DNA of 64,000 nt, taken from the NCBI GenBank assembly GCA_964462945.1, contig CAYWZW010000015.1, positions 15,145 through 79,144 of the forward strand. Direction: 5' to 3'. The stretch is from GCA-020343675 sp964462945 (GTDB lineage Bacteria > Planctomycetota > Phycisphaerae > Sedimentisphaerales > Anaerobacaceae). Below the pieces are notes generated by a model. It was not told the DNA's origin. It ran no database searches and saw only the letters and a program-made list of their open reading frames with translations. This document shows, in pieces, positions 27,937-36,581 of this stretch. A program made the position numbers and the translations under genes. Position 1 is the first letter of the stretch. Each line of letters begins with the position of its first letter.

Positions 27937-30900
27937 ATGACCGAATCAGAGACTCGATGCAACCACGGGATGAAATGGGTCATCAAGGTTCTGGCACTGC
28001 TGCTTCTTGCGGCCGCAGGCCCACGCGTCATGGGGGCGGATGACAATCGCGCTACTGCTTTCCAGTGGCAGAAGGCGAGCCCGGAAGATCAGGGAATGGA
28101 CGGGGCCAAGCTGGAGCAGATGAGGATGTCTCTGGCTGACCACCGTACGAAAGGACTGCTTGTCATCCGGAACGACAAGATCGTGTGCGAGTGGTACCAG
28201 CGGGGGCACGGAGCAGATAAGCAGCACTACACGGCGTCGATGGCCAAGGCGGTTGTGGGCGGCGTGTCACTGGCTGTGGCGATGAGCGACGGTCTTATCG
28301 CACTGGATGATCCTGCCGCCAAATTCGTGCCCCAGTGGAGAAGTGACCCGCGCAAGTCGAAGATCACCATTCGCCATCTTGGCTCGCACACCTCGGGCGT
28401 CGAGGATGCAGAAGCGGATGACCTGCCGCACGAGAAGCTCACCGGCTGGAAAGGCGATTTCTGGAAGCGTCTCGACCCGCCCCGGGATCCCTTCAGCATC
28501 TCGCGCGATGCCGCACCGGTGCTCTTCGGGCCGGGCCAGAAGATGCAATACAGCAATCCTGGCATCGCGATGCTGAGCTACTGCGTTACGGCCGCGCTGC
28601 GGGACGCCCCGCACAAAGACATTCGCACGCTGCTGCGCGAGCGGGTGATGCGGCCCATCAGTGTGGCGGACACGGACTGGTCCATCGGCTACGGCAGGAC
28701 CTATACAGTGGACGGTCTACCGTTGGTCGGCTCCTGGGGTGGCGGCGGCTACACGGCTCGGGCGGCGGCGCGCGTGGGCCGGCTCATGCTGTGTGAAGGC
28801 AACTGGGAAGGCAGACAACTGCTCAGCCGCAAGGCAGTGAGGCTCGTCACTCGGGACGCCAGCACGCCCGGCAACTGCGGCATCGGCTGGTGGAGCAACA
28901 ACGATGGCTTATACCCGGAGCTGCCAAAGGACGCATTCTGGGGCTCCGGTGCGGGCCATCAAATCCTCCTGGTCGTTCCCAGTCTGAACCTCATCGCCGT
29001 GCGCAACGGTGGGGATCTGGAAACGGTCGCCGCCGAACCGGGCCGATACCGTAATCCGGTGCGCCGGTACCTGTTTGGGCCGCTGATGGAGGCGATCACC
29101 GACCAGCGCGGCCAGAAGGTCATCGGGCATCTGATCGTTCCAGCCAAGAATCGCACCCTGCCCCGCACCCGCGTCTCGATCCGGGAAGATCGGTGGCTTC
29201 TGAATGACGAGATGACGTATCCGGGTACAAAGGCCGAGGGACTGCTGATGAACGTGCGGATGGTCAACGCCGTCTTCGAAGATCGGAACCGGCCCAACTT
29301 CGACCCCGATTCCAACGCAGAGGAATTCATTGCCCGCCTGCCTGACTATGTGTCCCACGGCGTTCGTGCGTTCACATTGTGCTTGCAGGGCGGCATGCCC
29401 GGTTACGAGGGCGCCATGAACTCCGCCTTCAATCCGGACGGCTCCTTGCGCGATTCCTACCTGCAGCGTGTGCGGCGGGTGCTCGAGGCCTGCGACCGCC
29501 ACGGCGCGGTTGTCATCCTCGGCTGCTACTATCAGCGCCAGGACCAGGTGCTCACGAATGAGGCCGCTGTCCGCGCCGGCGTGGTCAATGTCGTGAACTG
29601 GGTCAAGGACAGCGGCTTTACCAACGTTGTCCTGGAGATTGCCAACGAGTTCGACCACAGCGGCTTCGATCACCATTTGTTGAAGACAGCCGAGGGTATT
29701 GCGGAACTGATCGGCCTGGCGAAACAGACCTCGCCGACACTTCTGGTGTCCGCCAGCGGCCTCGGCCATGGACGGCTGCCCGACAGCGTAGCCCGAGCGA
29801 GTGACTTCCTGCTGATCCACTTCAATAGCACGCGGATCGAGGATATTCCAGCCCGCGTTGCCGCACTGAGGAAGTTCAATAAGCCAATCGTGTGCAACGA
29901 GGATGAGAAGGTAGGTAGGGAAGGTGCGAAGGCCTGCGAGCTGTGCGTGACAAATGGGGCATCGTGGGGCTTCATGCACGTGGAGGTGAATCAGCGCTTT
30001 CCGTTCACGTTCGAGGGAGCGGCGGACGACCCGCAGGTGTATGTCGCAATCAGGCAAATGACCTTGACCGATAGCAGGCGGAGATTGATCATCGAGACGG
30101 ACGCGGGCGGCGATCCGGATGACGAGCAGTCGCTCGTGCGGTTTCTCCTTTACGCGAACGAGTGGGACGTTGAAGGGATCATCGCAAATCGGCCGGTGAC
30201 GCGCCGCCCGGAGAACAAGAATCCGCAAGATTCCGGTCTGGGCGTCCTTCGCCGCCTGCTCGATGCCTACGGCGAATGCCGACCGAACCTTGTGCAGCAC
30301 GATGCGAGCTATCCCACGAGAGAGTTTCTCGTGCAACGCACCGTGGCCGGCTACAATGACACCGACGACGCGGTGAGACTCATTCTCTCGGCCGTGGACA
30401 AAGACGACCCGCGTCCGCTTTGGTATTCGGACTGGGGCACCGACAGCGGTGCGGCCACCAACAACCTCAAGCGAGCCCTTGACCTGGTGCAGCGCGAGCG
30501 CGGGCCGGAGGGGTATGCCCAGTTCAAGTCGAAGCTCCGGCTCTCCTCCTCCGACAAGTTCGGCGACCACACGACGACCATTACTCCGCCGTTCAGGATT
30601 TGGGTAAACACGTTTGAGCCGCCGCTCGAGGGCAATCGCTGGTACCATCGTTTTTCCGCTCTTACCTCGCAGGCGGGCGGGTTCGACCTCGTGCGCGACG
30701 TGCTCACTGAGCACGGCCCGCTTGGCGCACTGTACCCGACGAACACCACCCACTGGGCGAAAGAGGGCGATACGATGACGTTCCTCTACTTAGTGCCCAC
30801 GGGCATGAACGATCCGAACGAGCCGCTCTGGGGTTCCTGGGCCGGTCGTTACGGGCTGAACGAGAGCTTCTCCGGCAAGCCGTACTACTGGGCCAATCAG

Positions 30901-32484
30901 ACGGATACATGGAACGGCGCCGCCAGCCGCGACAATACACTCGCTCGATGGGCGGCGGACTTGCAGAACGATTTCCGCGCGAGGCTCGACTGGTGCGTGA
31001 AACCGCCGCGTGAGGCAAACCATGCCCCACGCGCCGTCCTGAACGGCGCCGATGGAAAGGAGATTCTGCACATTACCGCCCGCCCCGGCCAGGCGGTATC
31101 ACTCGATGCCAGCCTTTCGCGCGATCCCGACGGGGATGCACTCACCTGGGAATGGTTCGTTTACCGCGAGGCCGGCACATACGAGGGCGAAGCAGCCGTG
31201 GCGAATGCATCATCCCCGCTCGCCCTTCTGCGTGTCCCGAACGACGCCGCCGGCAGGACAATCCACGTGATTCTGGCGGTGCGTGACGACGGGGTTCCGC
31301 CGCTGGCAGCGTACCGCCGCGTGATTGTACAGGTCTCCGGGGAATCCGCCGACGCAGCAGCGGACAACGACACCGCCGTCATTGACTACTTCCCTCCGCC
31401 GGAATCGCAAGGCGGCTGGCGGAAGATTGAGAAGCCGGAGGATATCCGCAGGATTGCGGGTACGGACCCGGCGAAGCTCGATGATCTGAAGAAGTGGCTT
31501 CTGCAGAGTGACAAGCGGGACTTCGCCGCAATCGTAATCCGCCGGGGTTTTGTCGTGCTCGAAGTCGAACGGGGCAATAGCGCCAAGACAGACTCTCGCC
31601 GCGTCGCCTCGGTCTCAAAGGCTGTTTGCGCGACGGTGCTGGCGATTGCATCCGAACAAAGCCAACAGGGTCTGACACCTCGCAAGATGAAGTTCGACGA
31701 TTTGGCGTTTGATTTCATCCCTTGGGCCCAGCCGCTGAGCGATCCGCGCAAGGCGCAGATCACCGTCAAGCAACTGCTCAATCACACCTCCGGCCTGTGT
31801 CCCGAGGCCACCGGCGCGCCAAACGACGGCACCTGGGAATACGTGCTGGGCCATAGCGGCGACCCTCGCACCGCGACTCTTGCATTTGATCCCGGGACTG
31901 CCTGCGGTTACTCGACACATGCGCTTCACCATGCGGCGCTGGTGTGCGAGACAGTCACCGGCAAACCCTACGACCAATTCGCCATCGAGGCGCTGTTCAA
32001 ACCGCTGGGCATCGAGCACTGGTGGTTCCAGTATTTCGACGGAGGCCAGAAGATCGGTCGGCATCCGACGCACGGATTAGGCATGCCGGCGCGCGACCTG
32101 GCCCGAATCGCCCACTGCATGCTTCGCGGCGGGTGGTGGGGCGAACGGCAGGTGATCCCAAAGTGGTTCGTGGACCAGACGGCCGCACCTACGCACAATG
32201 TTCAAAGCCCGGAGATGCGCTGGAAGCTCAATCCGCAGACGTTCTCACACGGTTGGGAGCTGCCCGCGCGTCTGAGCGGCGAGGACGGCCGCAGCGGCCT
32301 CGGCATTCCATCTGACGCACGCCATAAGCCCGGCTCGGGCGGCCAGCTCATCGCGTTTGTGCCCAGTCTCGACCTGGTCATAACCCGCCAGACCGGCAGC
32401 AGCGGCCAGTGGGCATACGAGGAATACCTCCGCCGAGCTTGTGCGGCCGTCGTGCCGGATCTTCGATTTATGGCTGAGCCATAG
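27937..32484 (+). CDS. Giant four-domain protein: serine hydrolase, GH5-like, DUF1593, serine hydrolase
   Basis: A secreted 1,515-residue protein (signal segment about 12-33). Domain 1 (40-390) is a beta-lactamase-like serine hydrolase with S101-M-A-K104 and Y205-S-N207. Domain 2 (400-710) is a GH5-like barrel with E571 in LEIANEFDH and E655 in VCNEDEK. Domain 3 (715-1160) is a DUF1593/nucleoside-hydrolase-like unit starting LIIETDAGGDPDDEQSLV, with a PKD-like tail (SLSRDPDGDALTWEW). Domain 4 (1185-1515) is a second serine hydrolase with S1225-V-S-K1228 and Y1325-S-T. The frame is uninterrupted. The combination suggests ester removal and glycan cleavage on one chain. It is the last gene of the block. 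Domain calls are firm, the role inferred. Confidence 0.8.
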   Translation: MTESETRCNHGMKWVIKVLALLLLAAAGPRVMGADDNRATAFQWQKASPEDQGMDGAKLEQMRMSLADHRTKGLLVIRNDKIVCEWYQRGHGADKQHYTASMAKAVVGGVSLAVAMSDGLIALDDPAAKFVPQWRSDPRKSKITIRHLGSHTSGVEDAEADDLPHEKLTGWKGDFWKRLDPPRDPFSISRDAAPVLFGPGQKMQYSNPGIAMLSYCVTAALRDAPHKDIRTLLRERVMRPISVADTDWSIGYGRTYTVDGLPLVGSWGGGGYTARAAARVGRLMLCEGNWEGRQLLSRKAVRLVTRDASTPGNCGIGWWSNNDGLYPELPKDAFWGSGAGHQILLVVPSLNLIAVRNGGDLETVAAEPGRYRNPVRRYLFGPLMEAITDQRGQKVIGHLIVPAKNRTLPRTRVSIREDRWLLNDEMTYPGTKAEGLLMNVRMVNAVFEDRNRPNFDPDSNAEEFIARLPDYVSHGVRAFTLCLQGGMPGYEGAMNSAFNPDGSLRDSYLQRVRRVLEACDRHGAVVILGCYYQRQDQVLTNEAAVRAGVVNVVNWVKDSGFTNVVLEIANEFDHSGFDHHLLKTAEGIAELIGLAKQTSPTLLVSASGLGHGRLPDSVARASDFLLIHFNSTRIEDIPARVAALRKFNKPIVCNEDEKVGREGAKACELCVTNGASWGFMHVEVNQRFPFTFEGAADDPQVYVAIRQMTLTDSRRRLIIETDAGGDPDDEQSLVRFLLYANEWDVEGIIANRPVTRRPENKNPQDSGLGVLRRLLDAYGECRPNLVQHDASYPTREFLVQRTVAGYNDTDDAVRLILSAVDKDDPRPLWYSDWGTDSGAATNNLKRALDLVQRERGPEGYAQFKSKLRLSSSDKFGDHTTTITPPFRIWVNTFEPPLEGNRWYHRFSALTSQAGGFDLVRDVLTEHGPLGALYPTNTTHWAKEGDTMTFLYLVPTGMNDPNEPLWGSWAGRYGLNESFSGKPYYWANQTDTWNGAASRDNTLARWAADLQNDFRARLDWCVKPPREANHAPRAVLNGADGKEILHITARPGQAVSLDASLSRDPDGDALTWEWFVYREAGTYEGEAAVANASSPLALLRVPNDAAGRTIHVILAVRDDGVPPLAAYRRVIVQVSGESADAAADNDTAVIDYFPPPESQGGWRKIEKPEDIRRIAGTDPAKLDDLKKWLLQSDKRDFAAIVIRRGFVVLEVERGNSAKTDSRRVASVSKAVCATVLAIASEQSQQGLTPRKMKFDDLAFDFIPWAQPLSDPRKAQITVKQLLNHTSGLCPEATGAPNDGTWEYVLGHSGDPRTATLAFDPGTACGYSTHALHHAALVCETVTGKPYDQFAIEALFKPLGIEHWWFQYFDGGQKIGRHPTHGLGMPARDLARIAHCMLRGGWWGERQVIPKWFVDQTAAPTHNVQSPEMRWKLNPQTFSHGWELPARLSGEDGRSGLGIPSDARHKPGSGGQLIAFVPSLDLVITRQTGSSGQWAYEEYLRRACAAVVPDLRFMAEP

Positions 32485-33121
32485 AGCGGGCCTTCCCCGG
32501 ACCAAGACCCGGCCCCCGCGTCTTCTTGCGAAGACAAGAGCGGGAGCACTAGGCGGAAGACAGGAGCGGGGGCAGGAAATCGCCTACAAGCACGATGTGA
32601 CCGGCCGGCGCGTTAGAAATCCGCCTGGGGGATGGCTTGCGCCAGAAGGTCGATGGCTACAGCACCCGGTACTGCTATGCTTGTGGTGAGCCCATTCGAC
32701 TACGTTCAGCGACATTGTCTTCTGAATCCCCATTTCCTGGCCAAAACATCGGGTCCCGGTTCAATTTTGACACCGGCTGACTGACAGTCGTTCATGGAAT
32801 CCGAGTGTCTGATTCACGATATGAGATACCGATTGCTTGATAGACAAGGACTTATCGCAATCTGTAGAAGTTAAACATAAATCTAATTCTTGCAGATAGA
32901 TAGGACGTTTTTTCAATCATAGCAGGGCACAAGACAAAATGCGATTGTGTACAATATCAGGCAATGGTATCATGCGAAGTTGTTTCTGGCCGCGATCGTA
33001 TCGGGCGCCCGGCGGCATTGGCACCGAGAAACGCCGTACGCGGAGTCTGTCACCTTGTGACAACGCAGTTTTGTTCGGCGCGGCACGATTCCATCGGTGG
33101 AGTTGTGCGTCGCTGATTTGA
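32485..33121. other. Intergenic stretch without an intact gene
   Basis: About 640 bp. The first 70 bp are GC-rich with a small hairpin GTCTTC-TTGC-GAAGAC (32520-32535) and no T-run. Around 32615-32700 a frame reads RLGDGLRQKVDGY...YCYACG, perhaps a zinc-ribbon gene fragment, but it has no start. From about 32830 to 32960 the DNA is AT-rich. I see no RNA gene or mobile element. Confidence 0.4.
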
Positions 33122-33340
33122 GGGCTGGAGAAAGAAGGCTTTCGCGCCTTGCTACGGCAGCCGACGGGGACGGCGTTCGCACCAACGCGTTGTGCGCTGT
33201 TGAGCGGGAGGCACGCGGGCTGCGCCACAGGCGGATTCGCCAAGTGGGGTATCGGGCCGCATGGCTCCACTGGCATTACGGAAAAGCATGGATTCGACGT
33301 GTTCTACGGATTCTATGATCAGACCCACGAAAATCATGAC
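33122..33340 (+). pseudogene. Remnant of a sulfatase gene
   Basis: Seventy-three codons read like the active-site region of an arylsulfatase: LEKEGFRALLR, then FAPTRCALLSGRHAG in place of C-x-P-S-R-C, then KWGIGPHGSTGITEKHGFD and FYGFYDQTHEN. The catalytic cysteine is replaced by phenylalanine, and neither the N-terminal metal-binding strand nor the rest of the protein is present. The frame runs into the next gene, which has its own start at 33353. Sulfatase ancestry is clear from the motif order; it cannot be functional. Confidence 0.75.
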
Positions 33341-33352
33341 AGGAAATGGATC

Positions 33353-34648
33353 ATGAGTGCGAATCTGTGCATCGATCATTTACACGCTCACCGAGCAGAG
33401 GCCGCGCATCTGGTGCTGCTGCTGGTCCTCCTGGGTGGGCGATCCTGCTGGGGTCAGCCCGAACCGGGTGACATCTTTCGAGAGTTCACCTTCAGCTACG
33501 GCAAGTCCCAAGGCACCTTCTTTTCCGAACTAGACCCCAACTGCCCTCGCAAGGCAGACCCGAGTTTGGGGATGCGGGACAAGCCGCACCAGGTGCGCAA
33601 GGAAATCGAGGTCGATCTCAGCAAGGCCATCCGTGCTGAAATGAGCGTGGAATACTGGGGTGGCCACATCGGCACCAGCGGCCAGAAGTTCCGCGTCAAC
33701 GGTCACGACTGGATCGAGGTGCCTCAGCCAACGGGCATGCCCGCTAATCCGTCCTGCTACTACCGCACCCTCCTGGGTAACAACGCGGTGTCCATCCCGC
33801 TTGAACATCTGTGCCAGGGCAAGAACGCCGTCCAGTTCACCGCCGGTCCGCAGATCCGTTACAACTTTAACTGGGGCTTCTACTGGATCTACGACTTCAC
33901 CATCCGCGTTTACTACGATGCCTCAAAGCCGCATCCGACGGGCCGGATCACGGCGCCCGCGGCGGGGGAGGCCTTGGGTGACAGACCCGCAGTATCCGCC
34001 GAAGCCACCAGTTCTGACCGCGTGGTGCAGCAGGTTGACTTCATCGGTTTCTACGAGGATTTCAACTGGTGCGGCGACGGCCAGTTTCGGAAATGGCAGT
34101 ACCAAACGGAGCACGGCGTCAGGAAACACCACATCGGCACGGCCACCCATGCGCCGTTCCGGGTCGTTTGGGAAAACGAGTGGGTCCCTGACCAGGAGCG
34201 GCCGATGCGGATCGCCGCGATCGTCACCGATGCAAACGGCATGTCCTTCATGACACCAGCGGTGGAGAACCTTGGCCTCAAGCGCGCGAGCCGCTCGGTG
34301 AAGATGTATCGAGCCACGGAAGTTCCGGAGGCTTTTGGCGTTCGCGTCAAGAAGCGGATGACATGCAAAATTCCCTTGCCGGATTCCCTGGAAGGTGCGA
34401 CCACGGCTCGCTTGCTCCTGTCCAGTTGGTCAGCCGCACACGCGGACGAGATTGGATGGAATGACCGCAAGCTTGTCGATCGCGTGGGGGTCGTCCACAA
34501 CTACAGCTTTGACGCGATTGCTGTCCCGTTGGACCTGCTCCACAAGGGCGATAATGTGTTCTACATGTACTCGGCCACCACCGAGCACGCGGCGGAGGTG
34601 AATTGGCCGGGACCGGTGCTGCTGGTTGAGTTCACCAACAAACCATGA
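33353..34648 (+). CDS. Secreted beta-sandwich protein of unknown function
   Basis: A 431-residue protein with a rather long N-region and a hydrophobic stretch (HLVLLLVLLGGRSCWG), consistent with a signal peptide. The mature part appears to be beta-sandwiches: a first lectin-like domain (about 50-210, with VDLSKAIRAEMSVEYWGGHIG), an Ig-like middle domain (210-310, GRITAPAAGEALGD...VVQQVDFIGFYEDF) and a last sandwich (320-430). No catalytic motif is evident. The start at 33353 excludes the sulfatase remnant that is in frame upstream. Its neighbours suggest a carbohydrate-binding role; I do not recognise the family. Confidence 0.6.
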   Translation: MSANLCIDHLHAHRAEAAHLVLLLVLLGGRSCWGQPEPGDIFREFTFSYGKSQGTFFSELDPNCPRKADPSLGMRDKPHQVRKEIEVDLSKAIRAEMSVEYWGGHIGTSGQKFRVNGHDWIEVPQPTGMPANPSCYYRTLLGNNAVSIPLEHLCQGKNAVQFTAGPQIRYNFNWGFYWIYDFTIRVYYDASKPHPTGRITAPAAGEALGDRPAVSAEATSSDRVVQQVDFIGFYEDFNWCGDGQFRKWQYQTEHGVRKHHIGTATHAPFRVVWENEWVPDQERPMRIAAIVTDANGMSFMTPAVENLGLKRASRSVKMYRATEVPEAFGVRVKKRMTCKIPLPDSLEGATTARLLLSSWSAAHADEIGWNDRKLVDRVGVVHNYSFDAIAVPLDLLHKGDNVFYMYSATTEHAAEVNWPGPVLLVEFTNKP

Positions 34649-34674
34649 ATCCAGGTAACAAGGAGGACCAAAGA

Positions 34675-36213
34675 ATGGGGACCGCACACATCACACACTC
34701 TCTGATCGCGCTGGCGCTGGCCGTCTGTGTGGGTCTGGCCGCCGTCCCGGCTGACACGCTCGCCGCCGCCCGGATGCCGGAGACCTCGAAGATGAACGTC
34801 TTGTTCATTATCGTCGAGGACTGGAATGCGGGCACACCCGGCTGCTACGGCAATCCCATCTGCAAGACGCCGAACCTGGATCGCTTCGCCGGCAGCGCCG
34901 TCCGATTCGACTCCGCCTACGTGCAGGCCGTCTGCTGCAATCCCTCGCGCACCTCATTCCTTACCGGATTGCGTCCGCTCACCAGCCGGGTCTGGAACAA
35001 CGGCCAAGAGATGGACAAGAGCCTGCCGCCCGGCACGGTCACCCTGCCGGAGCTGATCAAGAAAAAAGGCTTTCATACCGCCGTCATCGGCAAGTTCTTC
35101 CACACGGTCGAATACGCCGAGAAGCAGCTGCTCGCCTTCGACCGGATTGAGAGCTATGGCAAGCCGCCTGGATGGAACGGACCCGATCCCATCCTCACGT
35201 TTCCACCGGTCAAGCGCGCCCAGAGAGATCCTGCTCCCAAGGACAGAAACAGCAGGGCATACCGTGAATGGCGCTCCCGGAATTCCGACCGCTACGGCGA
35301 TTCGGGCCTGGCGCCTGACGAGGAGGGCGACTATCGCAACGCGCAAACCGCCTGCGCGTTGCTGAAGGAGTTCGCGAAGACGAAAAAGCAGTTCTTCCTT
35401 TCGGTCCATCAATCGCGCCCGCACACGCCGCTTATTGCGCCGAAGAAGTATATTGACATGTATGACCCGGCGAAAATTCCCGATCCGCCCGCGCCGCCCA
35501 AATTCCAGAGCAGTCTCTATCCCAGGCGCGTGACCGGCGGCAACCCGGACATCTTCACAAAGCAGCAGCCAACGCCGCAGCAAGTCAAGGAGGCCATTGC
35601 CGCCTATTATGCCTGCGTGAGTTTCGTGGACAGCAACATCGGCATGGTTCTCGATGAATTGGAAAAGCAAGGTCTTTCTAAGAACACGATCGTCTTCATT
35701 ATGGGCGACCACGGCTTCCACCTGGGGGATCATGGATTCTGGTCCAAGTATTCGATGCTCGAGGCCACGCGGCGTGCGCCGTTGTGGGTGCGCGTGCCGG
35801 GCGCGCCGGCCAACGGCCGGGTCTGCCGCGAGTTCGTGGAGTTCGTGGACTTCATGCCCACCGTCGGCGAACTCGTAGGCCTCGACCTGCCCGCCAATTT
35901 GGAAGGACTTAGTTTTGTGCCGCTGCTGGCAAACCCGAGTCAGCCCTGGAAAAAAGCCGTGTTCATGGTTGAGAACGAGAACAACCAGGTCGTGCGAAAC
36001 CGCAAGTTCAGTTACCTGGAGTTCAAGAAGGGGCCGGTTCCCGCGGCGCTCTTTGACCTGGAGAAAGATCCGTGGGAAACGGTCAATCTGGCGGACGACC
36101 CGGCCTATGCGAAAACGCGCCAGGACATGGCTGAGCTGCTGAAGGCCGGCTGGAAGGCCGCGCTGCCCGAACGGGCTGTCCCAAAGCAAAAGGAATCACA
36201 AGCGCTTCCCTGA
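34675..36213 (+). CDS. Secreted sulfatase (iduronate-2-sulfatase-like)
   Basis: A type I formylglycine sulfatase that would remove sulfate esters from a polysaccharide outside the cytoplasm. Signal peptide about 1-32. The first metal-binding strand is VLFIIVEDWNA, where the usual DD is ED. The modified cysteine is C88 in C-N-P-S-R, and FIMGDHGFHLGDHG carries the distal Asp/His pair. GFHLGDHG and the RTSFLTG context resemble the iduronate-2-sulfatase group. ATG 34675 has AGGAGG upstream, and the earlier ATG overlapping the previous stop lacks one. No formylglycine-generating enzyme is encoded in the window. Confidence 0.88.
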   Translation: MGTAHITHSLIALALAVCVGLAAVPADTLAAARMPETSKMNVLFIIVEDWNAGTPGCYGNPICKTPNLDRFAGSAVRFDSAYVQAVCCNPSRTSFLTGLRPLTSRVWNNGQEMDKSLPPGTVTLPELIKKKGFHTAVIGKFFHTVEYAEKQLLAFDRIESYGKPPGWNGPDPILTFPPVKRAQRDPAPKDRNSRAYREWRSRNSDRYGDSGLAPDEEGDYRNAQTACALLKEFAKTKKQFFLSVHQSRPHTPLIAPKKYIDMYDPAKIPDPPAPPKFQSSLYPRRVTGGNPDIFTKQQPTPQQVKEAIAAYYACVSFVDSNIGMVLDELEKQGLSKNTIVFIMGDHGFHLGDHGFWSKYSMLEATRRAPLWVRVPGAPANGRVCREFVEFVDFMPTVGELVGLDLPANLEGLSFVPLLANPSQPWKKAVFMVENENNQVVRNRKFSYLEFKKGPVPAALFDLEKDPWETVNLADDPAYAKTRQDMAELLKAGWKAALPERAVPKQKESQALP

Positions 36214-36567
36214 AGATGATTTCTGTTACGGGTATGTCGGGTGCTCGGGCAGCAATATCGTTATGAGCCCGAACATCGATGCCTTCGCGAAACAGGGGGT
36301 ATTGTTCCGCAATGCGGTGTGCCAACGTCCGCCTGGACGCGGCGGGAGCAAACGGATGACCCGGTGGTGGACCCGGCGACGCTGGAGCGATGCAAGAAGG
36401 TTGCCGAGGAATGGAAGAGATCGGTGCCGCGACTGGAAGGAGGTCCATATCCCGATGTCGCGCGCGTGCCGCCAGGCGGACTGGAACAAGGGCAACATCG
36501 CGCCGCCTCTCGAAAGTCCGCAGGCGAACCGGCCGAAAGCCGCGAAGAAGGCGAGGGGGAAGTAGCC
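36214..36567 (+). pseudogene. Mosaic remnant of a second sulfatase gene
   Basis: Directly after the intact sulfatase stop, one frame reads EDDFCYGYVG, then SPNIDAFAKQGVLFRNAVCQ, a good match to the start of a sulfatase (DD...GCYG, SPNLDALA). It lacks the residues between DD and CYG. After about 36330 the match moves to other frames with a helical tail (DPATLERCKKVAEEWKRSVP), and the catalytic cysteine region and main fold are missing. It looks like a sulfatase gene with a large internal deletion plus frameshifts. The exact right border is uncertain. Confidence 0.55.
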
Positions 36568-36581
36568 TGCAAAATAAAATC

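Noticed and set aside
28909..30753. Long open frame (614 codons) on the minus strand inside the giant fusion gene
   Set aside because: It is antisense to a protein with clear domains and motifs; GC-rich codons with G/C third positions leave long open antisense frames. Its translation has no recognisable fold. Similar shadows at 8359-9891, 18138-19382, 22025-23449 and 37134-38489 were dropped for the same reason.
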